DNA of 64,000 nucleotides from assembly GCF_030345705.1 (NCBI RefSeq), contig NZ_JAUASW010000001.1, positions 2,046,001 through 2,110,000 on the forward strand, given 5' to 3'. The stretch is from Pelomonas sp. SE-A7 (lineage in GTDB: Bacteria; Pseudomonadota; Gammaproteobacteria; Burkholderiales; Burkholderiaceae_C). This document shows, piece by piece, positions 34,230 to 42,922 of the stretch; positions within the stretch are counted from its first letter, which is position 1; every line of letters starts with the position of its first letter. The notes under the pieces were generated by a model. That model had not been told where the DNA came from, searched no databases, and was given only the letters and a program-made list of their open reading frames with translations. The position numbers were made by a program, and so were the translations under genes.

Positions 34230-35423
34230 ATGCGCCGCGCCTCCATCCTGCTGCTCACTGGCCTGCTGGCCAGCCTGATCGTCGCCTGCGGCGGCGGTGG
34301 CGCTGGTTCGGGCTCGCAGCCCGGCAGCCAGCCCCAGGCCGCCGAGCCGGTACTGAGCAATGCCAGCGGCCCCGGCGAACATCGTCGCGCGACCTCGCTG
34401 GGTCGGGTCACGATCACCGAATTCCAGGCCGCCCTGGCCGGCAACGCCGGCCGTGCGCCGCCACTGCAGCCACGCTATGCAGTCAGCAGCTGGCGCATCG
34501 AGTACCGGACCACGGATGCCGACGGCGTCGAGCTCACGGCCTCGGCCCTGATCGCGCTGCCGGACAAGGCCCTTGGCGCCGCCAGCCCGCTGCTGCTGTA
34601 CCAGCACGGCACGATATTCCACGACGCGGACGCCCCCAGCAACCATGCGACGGCCGACGAGCCGGCCCTCTTGATGGCTTCATTGGGCTATGTCGTCCTG
34701 GCCACCGACTATGTGGGTTATGGAACCTCGAAGGGGGTGGCCCACCCCTATCTGTTGGCCGATCCGGTGGCGGCCTCGGTGGTGGATGCACTGACGGCGA
34801 GCCGCTACTGGCTGCAGACCCAGGGGCGGCGCCTGAACGGCCAGCTCTTCCTGACCGGGTATTCCGAAGGCGGCCATGTCACGCTCGCCGCGCAGCGCGC
34901 CTTGCAGGTCGCGGGCAAGCAAGCCGGCCTGGTCGCCACGGCCGCGGGAGCCGGGCCCTATGACGTGATGGCCACGCTGGATTGGGCGCTGGACCATCTG
35001 CGCGACGAGGAGCCGCTGCTGGCCGCGCTGATCAACCCGGGCTTTCTCAAGCACCTGGGCAGCGGCGTGCGCAAGGAGGTGCGCAAGCAGTTGCTGAAGC
35101 AGGCCATCCCGGACGATGCGGACGTGGTGTTCCGCACCGACTTCATCGACCTGTTCCTGGACGACCAGCGCGACGCCATCGTGCAGCGCTGCAACGTGGC
35201 CGACTGGCTGCCGCGCGCGCCCATGGCCTTGTTCCATGGCCGCGAGGACCGCACCGTGCCCTTCGTCAACGCCCAGCGGGCGTTCGACGCGATGAAGGCC
35301 CGCGGCGCCACGCCGCTGAGCCTCACCGAATGCCAGGCCAGCCCGGCCGACCACCTGCCCTGCGTGCGTCCCTACTGGGAGGACCTGCTGCAGCGCTTCG
35401 GTGCTCTGGCGCGGGACTTGTAG
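34230..35423 (+). CDS. Lipoprotein alpha/beta hydrolase, secretory-lipase-like
   Basis: A 397-residue exported hydrolase. The lipoprotein signal is MRRASILLLTGLLASLIVAC with the lipobox LIVAC and then a Gly-rich linker (GGGGAGSGSQPG). The triad is visible: nucleophile in FLTGYSEGGHVTLA, Asp in HGREDRTVPF and His in SPADHLPC. TDYVGYGTSKGVAHPYL is typical of the fungal-type secretory lipase (LIP) family in bacteria. The frame is open far upstream within ruvC, but the ATG at 34230, preceded by GGGAG and followed by a proper signal, is the clear start. It converges with the PEP-CTERM gene at 35443. Confidence 0.87.
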   Translation: MRRASILLLTGLLASLIVACGGGGAGSGSQPGSQPQAAEPVLSNASGPGEHRRATSLGRVTITEFQAALAGNAGRAPPLQPRYAVSSWRIEYRTTDADGVELTASALIALPDKALGAASPLLLYQHGTIFHDADAPSNHATADEPALLMASLGYVVLATDYVGYGTSKGVAHPYLLADPVAASVVDALTASRYWLQTQGRRLNGQLFLTGYSEGGHVTLAAQRALQVAGKQAGLVATAAGAGPYDVMATLDWALDHLRDEEPLLAALINPGFLKHLGSGVRKEVRKQLLKQAIPDDADVVFRTDFIDLFLDDQRDAIVQRCNVADWLPRAPMALFHGREDRTVPFVNAQRAFDAMKARGATPLSLTECQASPADHLPCVRPYWEDLLQRFGALARDL

Positions 35424-35442
35424 CTGGCGCTTCTTCCTCGAT

Positions 35443-35949
35443 TCAGGCCTGGCGGCGACGGCGGGCGACGCCGGCCACGGCCAGGCCACCCAGCACCAGG
35501 GCCAGGCTGGCCGGCTCCGGCACCTGGGTGACGGCATAGCTGCCTTCGCCGAAATCGCCGCTGTCTGTCATGTAGGCCACCCAGGCGTAGTCGCTGGAGA
35601 AGCCGCCGTTCATGAAGGCGAGCATGGGCGAGAGGCTGCTGTAGGACACGTCGATGCCGATGAAGGCGCCGTCCAGGAAGGTGGCCACAGGCACGTCGTC
35701 GGCTTCGGCGCCGGTGTAGGTCTGGCCGAAGATATTCAGCGTCCAGGTGCCCAGGGCCAGGTGGTCATCGCCGAGCTGGGCGACCACGCTGGGGTCATAG
35801 CTGTAGGTCGCGCTGAACTTCTCGCCGGCCTGCGGGCCGGTGTCGAACTGGCCCTTCAGCAGGTAGTTGATCGGCGAGGCCTGGGCCACGGCGAAGGCCA
35901 GGCCGGCCACCAGGCCGACGGCGATTTGACGGAGGGTCTTGGTGATCAT
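35443..35949 (-). CDS. PEP-CTERM sorting domain protein
   Basis: A 168-residue secreted protein with signal MITKTLRQIAVGLVAGLAFA (cleavage near AQA). The body is beta-rich (GEKFSATYSYDPSVVAQLGD, then LNIFGQTYTGAEADD). The C-terminal sorting signal is VPEPASLALVLGGLAVAGVA followed by RRRRQA: PEP motif, hydrophobic helix, basic end. It lies 20 bases after the stop of the large extracellular nuclease on the same strand, so the two are probably one transcript. Body function unknown. Confidence 0.9.
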   Translation of the reverse strand: MITKTLRQIAVGLVAGLAFAVAQASPINYLLKGQFDTGPQAGEKFSATYSYDPSVVAQLGDDHLALGTWTLNIFGQTYTGAEADDVPVATFLDGAFIGIDVSYSSLSPMLAFMNGGFSSDYAWVAYMTDSGDFGEGSYAVTQVPEPASLALVLGGLAVAGVARRRRQA

Positions 35950-35969
35950 GGTGAGGTACTCCTGGGAAA

Positions 35970-38900
35970 TCAGAACTTGAAGCTGTTGGCCTTGACGTTG
36001 GCGCAGGTCACGGCCTTGAGGCTGACCATGGGCCGGGTCTTCAGCGGACCGGCCGCATCGGTGTCCACGCCGATCACGGCGCCGGCCGAGGAATCGGTGC
36101 AGGTCACATGGCCGCTGGCCAGCGGGTCGGCGCTGACGACGCCGGCGCTCTGCAGCAGCTTGGTGAACACCAGCAGGTCGGTGCCCGGCTTGAAGTCGGT
36201 GATGGTGTCGCCGCCTTCGAGCAGGTTGTTGTAGACGAACTGGTTGCGGCCGCCGTTGCCGGTCAGCGTGTCGGCACCCATGCCGCCTTCGATGACGTCG
36301 TCGCCCGCGGTGCCGACGATGGTGTCGCGGCCGCTGGTGCCGGTCAGCGTCTTGACCAGGTTCAGGCCCAGCAGCAGCGGGTCATGGTCGGAGGCGCGGA
36401 ACATGTTGTCGACGAAGTTGTCGACCGACTTGCCGTCCAGGTTGTAGTCGATCACCTCGGGCTCGTCGGCATTGATGTGCCACGAGGTGGCGCCGACGAT
36501 CTTGCCGGTCAGCGAGGGCGTGCTCAGGCCATGGTCCAGGCGGCCGGCGAAGCCGTCGAACACATAGGAGTAGTCCTTGGCATCGAACAGGTCGACCTGG
36601 TCGACGATGCCGCCGTCCGAGGTCATCGTGATGATGGGCTGCTCCTTGGCATAGGAGTTGAAATCGCCGATCAGGATCACGTTGGGCGTGCCGGCTTCGG
36701 ACTGCACGGTCGAGACGAAGGCCTTGGTCGCCAGGGCCTGCTGCACGCGGGTGGCGTTGAAGCAGCCCTGCAGGCCATCATCGGCATCGCCGCCGGTGCT
36801 GGGGCAGCTGCCGCCCTTGGACTTCATATGGTTGACCATCACCGCGAAGCGCTCGCCGTTCAGGGCCTGGAAGCCCTGGGCGAACGGCGGACGGTTGTGG
36901 ATGCCGGCCGTGTCGGCGATCGAGCGGCCCTGCAGCGTCAGCTTGCCGGGCTTGTAGATCATGGCCACGCGGATCGCGTCGGTGCCGGTGGTGCCGACCG
37001 AGGGCGAGGGCACGGCGGCATAGGTGCCTTGGCCCAGCACGTCGTTCAGGGCGCCGACCAGATTCAGCACGGCGGTGTTGCCGTTGTTCTGGATCTCCAT
37101 CAGGCCGACCACGTCGGCATTCATCGCGGCCAGGGCCTTGACGATCTTGCTGCGCTGGCGCTGGAACTCGGTGAGGTTGTTGGCACCGCGGCAGGCCACC
37201 TGGCAGGTCTGGCCGGTCAGGCCGTCGGCCGTCTGGCCATTGGTGAACGTCGTGAAGAAGTTCAGCACGTTGGCGCTGGCCACGCGCAGATTGCCACCGA
37301 CGGCCGGCGGGGTCTCCGAGCGCGGGTTGCTGCGCTCGAACTCGGGCGCGGTCAGCGGATGGATCTTGTACATCGCGAAGCCGTCGCTGGTCGAAGCCAG
37401 GCCGAAGTCCAGCACGCCGGTGATGTCGCCGGTGGTGTCGCCGGAGCGCACGGTCTTGTCAGCGGCCAGGTAGGGCGTCGGGTTCGGATTGGTGGCCGAG
37501 CTGCCGTCGTCCAGCAGGATGGTGCGGGCCAGGTTGTCGGCCAGCAGGTCCTTGGCCGCCTGGTCGTCCCAGCGATGGACGTTGGTCGGGTTCAGCGTGC
37601 GGCCGCCGGCGGCCAGGCTCAGCAGGCCATAGCTGCCGAGGTAGGCGTTCTGCGTCACGGTCAGCGGGCCGCGCACGGTGACCAGCATGCCTTCATAGCG
37701 CTCCAGACCGCCTTCCGGCTGATTCAGCAGGTCGATCTCGACCGGCTGGATCTGGTAGCCCTCACCCAGGGTCTGGAAGCCGGCCGGGGCGGTCAGCTCG
37801 GTCAGCGGACGGCTGGAGCTGTAGGGGTTGGAAGGCGCAGCGGCGTACTCGGCCACCTTGGCGGTCAGCTTCAGGTCCTGGCCCGCGGCAATCGTCGGCA
37901 GCAGGCTGGCCGGTGCCACGCTGGTGAAGACGAAGATGCCGTCCGAGGTGGTCGGGTCGTTGTCGCCCAGACGGTCCTGCAGGTAGAAGCCGTTGCTGAT
38001 GATCTTGGTGACGATGCCACGGGTCGTGACCGTCATGTCCTTCAGCGGGCTGAACTGGCCGGAGCCCTGGATCTCGGGAATCGTGGCCTCGCCCGACACC
38101 GAGACCTTGAAGCTGCAGCTCACCGGCAGGTTGTCGGCGTTGTTCCAGCGCAGGCCCAGGGTGTAGGTACCCAGGCCCACGGCGTTGGACATGCTCACTT
38201 GCTGCGAGGCCGTGCCGCCGGTGCCAGCAGCCGCGGTGAAGCTGCCCAGGCTGAAGCCGGCAGGCCAGTTGCCTTCTTGCGCCACGCTGTTGACGATGCC
38301 GTCCGGGTCAGTCGCCGTGGGTGTGAACAGCGCGGCCGTGCCGCGCGTGGCGACGCCATCCGGGCAGGCGGCCACGATGGGCTGGTTGACCGGCGGCGAT
38401 CCAGCGCAAACGTTTTTTGCCGAGGCCGCATTGCGCGGCGTCGGAGCCAGCACGTCGAAGTCGCTGGCATTGACGTCGGTGTCCTTGCAACCACCCTGCT
38501 GGCGCAGCGCAGCCGTCGTGGTGCCGATCTGGGCCGTCGGGGCGCCTTCGCTGCCGCCGGTCGAAGCCCCGTAGGCCACCATGTCGAGCAGGCCGACGCG
38601 GGTGGCGTCGTTCATCGCCGTGGTGCTGGTCACCAGGGCCACCTTGCCGGAGTTGGCGGCCATGGCGATGGTGCCGGTCAGATCCACCGTCGGCAGGGCG
38701 GCACCGTTGGCGCCGGTCGCCATGCCGATCAGGTAGTACTGGCCTGGCAGCAGCACGACGCCGGCCGGGATGTTGACCTTGTTGGTCCAGGTGGTGCCGG
38801 CGGACGAGGCGTACTGCACCGACCAGCCGCCGATGGTGACGTTGGCGTTGCTGCGGTTGAACAGCTCGACGTAGTCGGCATTGAGCGTGGCGCCGCCGTT

Positions 38901-39008
38901 GCCGCCGGCCCCGTAGACCTGGCTGATCACGACGTTCGATCCGGCCGCGAAGACCGGTGCGGCCAGACCTGCGGCAATGAGGGAGACGAGGGTTTTCAGT
39001 TTCATCAT
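35970..39008 (-). CDS. ExeM/NucH-family extracellular endonuclease with lamin-tail and RTX-like domains
   Basis: A 1012-residue secreted nuclease. Signal MMKLKTLVSLIAAGLAAPVFA; a lamin-tail domain (~20-150) with VVISQVYGAGGNGGATLNAD; Ig-like and OB-like middle regions; an endonuclease/exonuclease/phosphatase domain (~570-880) with SANVLNFF, the metal-binding Glu in VGLMEIQNNG, VILIGDFNSY near 779 and the catalytic SDHDPLL near 871. After it come RTX-like repeats (GTSGRDTIVGTAGDDVIEGG, GADTLTGNGG, ~886-920), which bind calcium and favour type I or similar secretion. The conserved catalytic residues are all visible. Homologues degrade extracellular DNA and affect biofilm. Followed at 20 bases by a PEP-CTERM gene. 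Confidence 0.92.
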   Translation of the reverse strand: MMKLKTLVSLIAAGLAAPVFAAGSNVVISQVYGAGGNGGATLNADYVELFNRSNANVTIGGWSVQYASSAGTTWTNKVNIPAGVVLLPGQYYLIGMATGANGAALPTVDLTGTIAMAANSGKVALVTSTTAMNDATRVGLLDMVAYGASTGGSEGAPTAQIGTTTAALRQQGGCKDTDVNASDFDVLAPTPRNAASAKNVCAGSPPVNQPIVAACPDGVATRGTAALFTPTATDPDGIVNSVAQEGNWPAGFSLGSFTAAAGTGGTASQQVSMSNAVGLGTYTLGLRWNNADNLPVSCSFKVSVSGEATIPEIQGSGQFSPLKDMTVTTRGIVTKIISNGFYLQDRLGDNDPTTSDGIFVFTSVAPASLLPTIAAGQDLKLTAKVAEYAAAPSNPYSSSRPLTELTAPAGFQTLGEGYQIQPVEIDLLNQPEGGLERYEGMLVTVRGPLTVTQNAYLGSYGLLSLAAGGRTLNPTNVHRWDDQAAKDLLADNLARTILLDDGSSATNPNPTPYLAADKTVRSGDTTGDITGVLDFGLASTSDGFAMYKIHPLTAPEFERSNPRSETPPAVGGNLRVASANVLNFFTTFTNGQTADGLTGQTCQVACRGANNLTEFQRQRSKIVKALAAMNADVVGLMEIQNNGNTAVLNLVGALNDVLGQGTYAAVPSPSVGTTGTDAIRVAMIYKPGKLTLQGRSIADTAGIHNRPPFAQGFQALNGERFAVMVNHMKSKGGSCPSTGGDADDGLQGCFNATRVQQALATKAFVSTVQSEAGTPNVILIGDFNSYAKEQPIITMTSDGGIVDQVDLFDAKDYSYVFDGFAGRLDHGLSTPSLTGKIVGATSWHINADEPEVIDYNLDGKSVDNFVDNMFRASDHDPLLLGLNLVKTLTGTSGRDTIVGTAGDDVIEGGMGADTLTGNGGRNQFVYNNLLEGGDTITDFKPGTDLLVFTKLLQSAGVVSADPLASGHVTCTDSSAGAVIGVDTDAAGPLKTRPMVSLKAVTCANVKANSFKF

Positions 39009-39150
39009 CTGTACGGCTGTGGACTGCGACTTGATCGTCCTCGGACGACCGCCAGCGCCGGACCCGGGCCCGACACGCGAGGGCGCATGCTAAGACCGCG
39101 ACGTGACAGTTCGCACAGAGTGGCGACGCCCGAATGCGGGGGTACTTGAC

Positions 39151-39185
39151 AAGCGCTGGCCAACGCTTGCGCAAACGATTTGCGC
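39151..39185. promoter_or_regulatory. Two adjacent palindromes upstream of the nuclease operon
   Basis: 39151-39168 reads AAGCGCTGG/CCAACGCTT (9-base arms, one mismatch, no spacer) and is followed without a gap by 39169-39185, GCGCAAA-CGA-TTTGCGC (perfect 7-base arms). No T run follows. Adjacent dimer-sized sites of this kind fit a regulator binding cooperatively; the protein is unknown. Confidence 0.45.
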
Positions 39186-39307
39186 TTTGCGCCAGAGATT
39201 CCCCTGAGCCCGGCCCGGCGAGTCCGCCACCAGGCCCGGCCCGGGTGCACGAAGCGGTCGAATGTGGGCAAGGTGCACCAGTCCGGCCGCCTCAATGTGT
39301 TCCGATT

Positions 39308-39321
39308 TGGCACAGGTGCCA
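39308..39321. promoter_or_regulatory. Perfect palindrome TGGCAC-AG-GTGCCA upstream of the symporter
   Basis: Six-base arms with a two-base centre, 95 bases before the start of the symporter gene, in the same region as the tandem palindromes. It could be an operator for the symporter. Its resemblance to a sigma-54 -24 box was examined and not accepted. Confidence 0.35.
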
Positions 39322-39415
39322 GGTCTTGCGCCACTCTCGGTGAATACCCTCAGTTATCCGGAGCCCGCCCCTCGGAATGCCACGGCCCAGGGTCGGCCCC
39401 TATCATCCGGCCGCC

Positions 39416-40864
39416 ATGACCGCACCCCTCCTGCTGACCGTCATCCTGATCTATTTCGCCCTGCTGCTGGGCGTGGCCTGGCTGGCCTCGCGCGGCGCCG
39501 ACAACGAGAGCTTCTTCGTCGGCAACCGCAGCAGCCACTGGGGCCTGGTGGCCTTCGGCATGATCGGCACTTCGCTGTCGGGCGTGACCTTCATCAGCGT
39601 GCCGGGCGCCGTCGGCGCCACGCAGTTCAGCTACTTTCAGATCGCCCTGGGCCAGATGATCGGCTACGCGGTCATCGCCTTCGTGCTGCTGCCGCTGTAC
39701 TACCGGCTGCAGCTCAGTTCGATCTACCGCTACCTCGGTGAACGCCTGGGGCCGCAGAGCTACAGGACCGGCGCCAGCTTCTTCATCCTCTCGCGCACGC
39801 TGGGCGCCACGGCGCGGCTCTACCTGGTGGTGCGCATCCTGCAGGACGCCATCCTCGACAGCTTCGGCCTGCCGTTCTGGCTGACCACGGCCGTGCTGCT
39901 CTTGATGATCCTGCTCTACACCTACGAGGGCGGGGTCAAGACCATAGTCTGGACCGACACGCTGCAGACCGCCGGCATGCTGACCGGCCTGGTGGTGTGC
40001 CTGGTGTGGCTGGCCAATGCGCTGGGCCTGGATTTGACGGGCAGCTTCGCGGCGCTGTCGGACGCCGGGCTCTCACGCGTCTTCGTCACCGAGCCGGACA
40101 GCCGGCTGTTCTGGGGCAAGCAGCTGCTGGCCGGCGCCTGCATCGCCATCGCGATGACCGGCATGGACCAGGAAATGATGCAGAAGAACATCTCGGTGAA
40201 GACGCTGCGCGACTCGCAGAAGAACATCCTCCTGATGAGCTTGGTGATGCTGGGCGTGGTGCTGATGTTCCTGGTGCTGGGCGGGCTCTTGCAGCTCTAT
40301 GCTGCGCAGCAGGGCATGGCGGCGCGCGGCGACGCGCTGTTCCCGGCCGTGGTGCTGCAGCACTTGCCGGCCGCGGTGCAGCTGATCTTCATCGTGGCCC
40401 TGATCTCGGCCCTGTTCCCCAGCGCCGACGGTGCGATCACGGCCCTGACCTCGAGCTTCTGCATAGACCTGCTGGGCCTGCAGCGCCGCAGCGACTGGGA
40501 CGAGGCCCGCCGCCTGCAGGTGCGCAAGCGCGTGCACCTGAGCTTTGCCGCGCTGTTCCTGGTGCTGGTGCTGGTGTTCCGCTGGGTGGACAACCCCAGC
40601 ATGATCGGCCTGATCCTCAAGATCGCCGGCTACACCTATGGGCCGCTGCTTGGGCTGTTCGCCTTCGGCCTGCTGACCCGCCGCGATGTGATGGACGGCC
40701 GGGTGCCCCTGGTGGCCCTGGCCGCGCCGCTGCTCTGCTGGCTGATCGACAGCCGCCAGCAGCAGCTGTTCGGCAGCTACGAGATGGGCCTGGAACTGCT
40801 GCTGCTGAACGCGGCCCTGAGCTTTGCCGGGCTGTGGCTGGTCAGCCGCCCTCGGCGCGCCTGA
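39416..40864 (+). CDS. Sodium:solute symporter (SSS family)
   Basis: A 482-residue membrane transporter with about 13 hydrophobic helices. The first is LLLTVILIYFALLLGVAWLA, then the family loop GADNESFFVGNRSSHW and the sodium-site helix FGMIGTSLSGVTFISVPG. The mid-protein block GGVKTIVWTDTLQT is the SSS signature. The ATG at 39416 was taken; an in-frame ATG at 39377 would add 13 residues with Pro/Arg that do not fit a membrane N terminus. It converges exactly with the small gene at 40865 (stops adjacent). Substrate unknown. Confidence 0.92.
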   Translation: MTAPLLLTVILIYFALLLGVAWLASRGADNESFFVGNRSSHWGLVAFGMIGTSLSGVTFISVPGAVGATQFSYFQIALGQMIGYAVIAFVLLPLYYRLQLSSIYRYLGERLGPQSYRTGASFFILSRTLGATARLYLVVRILQDAILDSFGLPFWLTTAVLLLMILLYTYEGGVKTIVWTDTLQTAGMLTGLVVCLVWLANALGLDLTGSFAALSDAGLSRVFVTEPDSRLFWGKQLLAGACIAIAMTGMDQEMMQKNISVKTLRDSQKNILLMSLVMLGVVLMFLVLGGLLQLYAAQQGMAARGDALFPAVVLQHLPAAVQLIFIVALISALFPSADGAITALTSSFCIDLLGLQRRSDWDEARRLQVRKRVHLSFAALFLVLVLVFRWVDNPSMIGLILKIAGYTYGPLLGLFAFGLLTRRDVMDGRVPLVALAAPLLCWLIDSRQQQLFGSYEMGLELLLLNAALSFAGLWLVSRPRRA

Positions 40865-41155
40865 TCAGACGCTCAGCTCGTACACCGTGGCCGCCGCCCG
40901 CTCCTGCGCGCTGTGGCCACGCAGGGCCAGGTCCCAATCGCTGCCGCTGGCATTGCCGATGGAGACCAGGCCGCTGATCATGGTGGCGGTTTCCTCGGTG
41001 CTGCCGTCGAACTCGGCCACCTGCTCGCGGCTGTCGACGAACAGCCGGGCCAGCGCGAAGCCGCCGGAGTCGATCAGCACCAGGTAGCGGGCCGCCTTGC
41101 GCAGCGCGCCATGCTGGTGGGCCGCATGCGATTCGATGCCGAAACCACCGTCCAT
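40865..41155 (-). CDS. Small protein of unknown function
   Basis: A 96-residue protein that I do not recognise. It starts MDGGFGIESHAAHQHGALRK, with GGGAG six bases before the ATG at 41155, which supports real translation. The centre reads YLVLIDSGGFALARLFVDSR and the rest is acidic and Thr/Ser-rich, ending AATVYELSV. It has no signal peptide, membrane helix or Cys. Codon use is like the neighbours. Its stop abuts the stop of the symporter. It is divergent from the AHSA1-type gene with a ~110-base gap. Confidence 0.65.
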   Translation of the reverse strand: MDGGFGIESHAAHQHGALRKAARYLVLIDSGGFALARLFVDSREQVAEFDGSTEETATMISGLVSIGNASGSDWDLALRGHSAQERAAATVYELSV

Positions 41156-41267
41156 GCCTGTCTCCCGCCGGATGAGTGGACCAAGCCTAGCACCGCGTCC
41201 TGTCGAATTCACGTATCGTCGGCCGTCGTGTGGCAGAGGACCATCCTCGAGCTACCAGGAGACCAAC

Positions 41268-41711
41268 ATGCCAAGCACCATCCGACTGCACCGCGTCCTG
41301 CGCGCGCCGCCCGAGCGGGTCTACCGGGCCTTCCTCGACCCCGAGGCCTGGGCCAAGTGGCTGCCGCCGCATGGCTTCACCGGCAAGGTCCACGAGATGG
41401 ACCCGCGGGTCGGCGGCCGCTACCGCATGTCCTTCACCAACTTCACGACCGGCCTGCCGCACAGCTTCGGCGGCGAATACCTGGAGCTGGTGCCGAACGA
41501 GAAGCTGCGCTACACGGCCGCCTTCGAGGACCCCAACCTGCCGGGCGCGATGCAGACCACGGTCACCTTGCGCAAGGTGTTCTGCGGCGTTGAGCTGACC
41601 GCGGTGCAGGAAGGCATTCCGGACATGATTCCGCCCGAGGCCTGCTACATGGGCTGGCAGGAATCGCTGACCCTGCTGGCCCAGCTGGTCGAGCCCGAGA
41701 TCAGGCAGTAG
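41268..41711 (+). CDS. SRPBCC/AHSA1-type lipid-binding-fold protein
   Basis: A 147-residue START-like domain protein: TIRLHRVLRAPPERVYRAFL, then DPEAWAKWLPPHGFTGKV and RVGGRYRMSF, closing with MGWQESLTLLAQLVEP. These are the landmarks of the activator-of-Hsp90-like family, which in bacteria binds small hydrophobic ligands or acts as a stress partner. AGGAG seven bases before the ATG at 41268 fixes the start. Its 3' end overlaps the opposing glutathione transferase gene by 11 bases. Confidence 0.9.
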   Translation: MPSTIRLHRVLRAPPERVYRAFLDPEAWAKWLPPHGFTGKVHEMDPRVGGRYRMSFTNFTTGLPHSFGGEYLELVPNEKLRYTAAFEDPNLPGAMQTTVTLRKVFCGVELTAVQEGIPDMIPPEACYMGWQESLTLLAQLVEPEIRQ

Positions 41712-42393
41712 CTGCCAGCCGGCGTTGCATCACCACGCGTCGGCCCAGCGCACTGGGTCGGCGGCGCAGGAAGTCGCGCAGCCATTCGGCGTATTGCGGT
41801 GCCACCGCGTCCTGCACCGACGGCCGCTGCGCCAACGCGCTGCGCCAGCGAGCCAGGCGCGGCAAGCCCTGCCACAGCGAATCGGCGGCGATGAATTCGT
41901 CCACCACCTCGAAGTAGCGCAGAGCCGGCGCGAAGGCCGCATCGACCAGGCCGAAGCGCTGGCCGCCGAACCAGGGGCCGCCCTCGGCCAGCTGCGCTTC
42001 GATCTGTTCGAAGCGCCGGCGCAGCTGCAGCAGCTGGGCCTCCATGGCGGCTTCGTCGGGCGCGTTGTAGAGCGTGGCGATGCCGGCCAGCAACTGCGAC
42101 GCAAACTCCATCCAGGCCCGCTGCCGCGCCCTTTGTAGCGCGTCCTGCGGATGCAGGGCCGGGACCAGGGTCTCGTCCAGGTATTCGCAGATCACCGCCG
42201 ATTCGAACAAGGCCTCGCCCTCGACCAGCAGCACCGGCGTCTTGCCCAGCGGTGAGATGCGCAAGAACCAGTCCGGCTTGTTGCCCAGGTCCACGTCGCG
42301 GAGCTCGAAGGCCTGGCCCTTTTCCATCAGCACGATGGCGGCACGCTGCACATAGGGGCAGAGCCGGTGCGACACCAGCACGAGCTCGTTCAT
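41701..42393 (-). CDS. Glutathione S-transferase family protein
   Basis: A 230-residue GST. The N-terminal thioredoxin-like domain has MNELVLVSHRLCPYVQRAAI with an active-site-region Cys near residue 12, PLGKTPVLL with the cis-Pro, and FESAVICEYLDE with the glutathione-binding Glu-Ser pair. The C-terminal helical domain follows, with FGLVDAAFAPALRYFE. The Cys suggests an omega- or beta-like thiol transferase. It overlaps the upstream DoxX gene by four bases (ATGA), so the two are translated together; both are divergent from a LysR regulator. Confidence 0.92.
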   Translation of the reverse strand: MNELVLVSHRLCPYVQRAAIVLMEKGQAFELRDVDLGNKPDWFLRISPLGKTPVLLVEGEALFESAVICEYLDETLVPALHPQDALQRARQRAWMEFASQLLAGIATLYNAPDEAAMEAQLLQLRRRFEQIEAQLAEGGPWFGGQRFGLVDAAFAPALRYFEVVDEFIAADSLWQGLPRLARWRSALAQRPSVQDAVAPQYAEWLRDFLRRRPSALGRRVVMQRRLAATA

Positions 42394-42854
42394 GACTGCC
42401 CCTCGGCCGGCGAGTACACCGGTACGGCGAAGGAGCTGCGGAGCAGGGCCGCGGCGCCATCGCCGCTCAGCCAGATGGTCAGCGAAGCCAGGGCCAGGAA
42501 CACCGGGTACTCCCAGCCACCGCCGGTGCTGGTGTGGACCCAGCCATTGGGCAGGTGGACCCAGGCGGCGCCGAGCAGGATGGGCGTCAATGCCAGCGCC
42601 ACCTGGCGGGCGTAGAGGCCGAGCAGCAGGGCGATGCCGCCGAGCAGCTCGATGCCGAACACCGGATAGGCCACCCAGGCCGGGAAGCCGATGCTGGCGA
42701 AATACTGGGCCGTGCCCGGCAGGCCGAACACCAGCAGCTTGAGCAGGGCATGGGCGATCCACATCAAGCCCAGCGCCAGGCGCAGGACGAGCAGACCATA
42801 GGCAGCCGTGTCAGCGGTATCAGCGGCCGACTCGGGAGAAGAAGCGTGGCGCAT
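42390..42854 (-). CDS. DoxX family membrane protein
   Basis: A 154-residue membrane protein with four hydrophobic helices. YGLLVLRLALGLMWIAHALL and GFPAWVAYPVFGIELLGGIA are the DoxX landmarks, and the third helix is ALALTPILLGAAWVHLPNGW. DoxX-type proteins are linked to redox and thiol stress at the membrane; pairing with a GST fits that. It is the first gene of the DoxX-GST operon, 68 bases from the divergent LysR gene. Confidence 0.88.
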   Translation of the reverse strand: MRHASSPESAADTADTAAYGLLVLRLALGLMWIAHALLKLLVFGLPGTAQYFASIGFPAWVAYPVFGIELLGGIALLLGLYARQVALALTPILLGAAWVHLPNGWVHTSTGGGWEYPVFLALASLTIWLSGDGAAALLRSSFAVPVYSPAEGQS

Positions 42855-42893
42855 GAAGCACTCCGTTGTTGAACAGGTGGCGCCAATCTATGC

Positions 42894-42907
42894 TTGCACT
42901 TCGGCAA
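42894..42907. promoter_or_regulatory. Possible LysR-type operator TTGC-N6-GCAA
   Basis: An interrupted palindrome with T-N11-A spacing lies in the 68-base gap between the divergent DoxX and LysR genes, where a LysR regulator normally binds to control both itself and the divergent operon. There is room for one operator only. Confidence 0.4.
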
Positions 42908-42922
42908 CCGGAATAGACAAGC

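Larger units (their letters stand above)
39009..39415. other. 407-base divergent intergenic region with several palindromes
   Basis: This region separates the minus-strand nuclease operon from the plus-strand symporter. I see no gene in it. It holds CCCG-aatg-CGGG (39129-39140), a near-perfect 18-base palindrome at 39151-39168, a perfect one at 39169-39185 and another at 39308-39321. A TTGACA at 39146-39151 has no matching -10 at a normal distance. It very likely holds the promoters of both flanking units. Confidence 0.7.

Noticed and set aside
39146..39151. TTGACA as a plus-strand -35 box
   Set aside because: No -10-like hexamer at 16-19 bases; the sequence there is part of the GCGCAAA palindrome.
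39307..39330. TGGCAC...TTGC as a sigma-54 promoter for the symporter
   Set aside because: The spacing between TGGCAC and TTGC is about 12 bases instead of 5, so the GG/GC pair is not at -24/-12; the site is better described as a palindrome.
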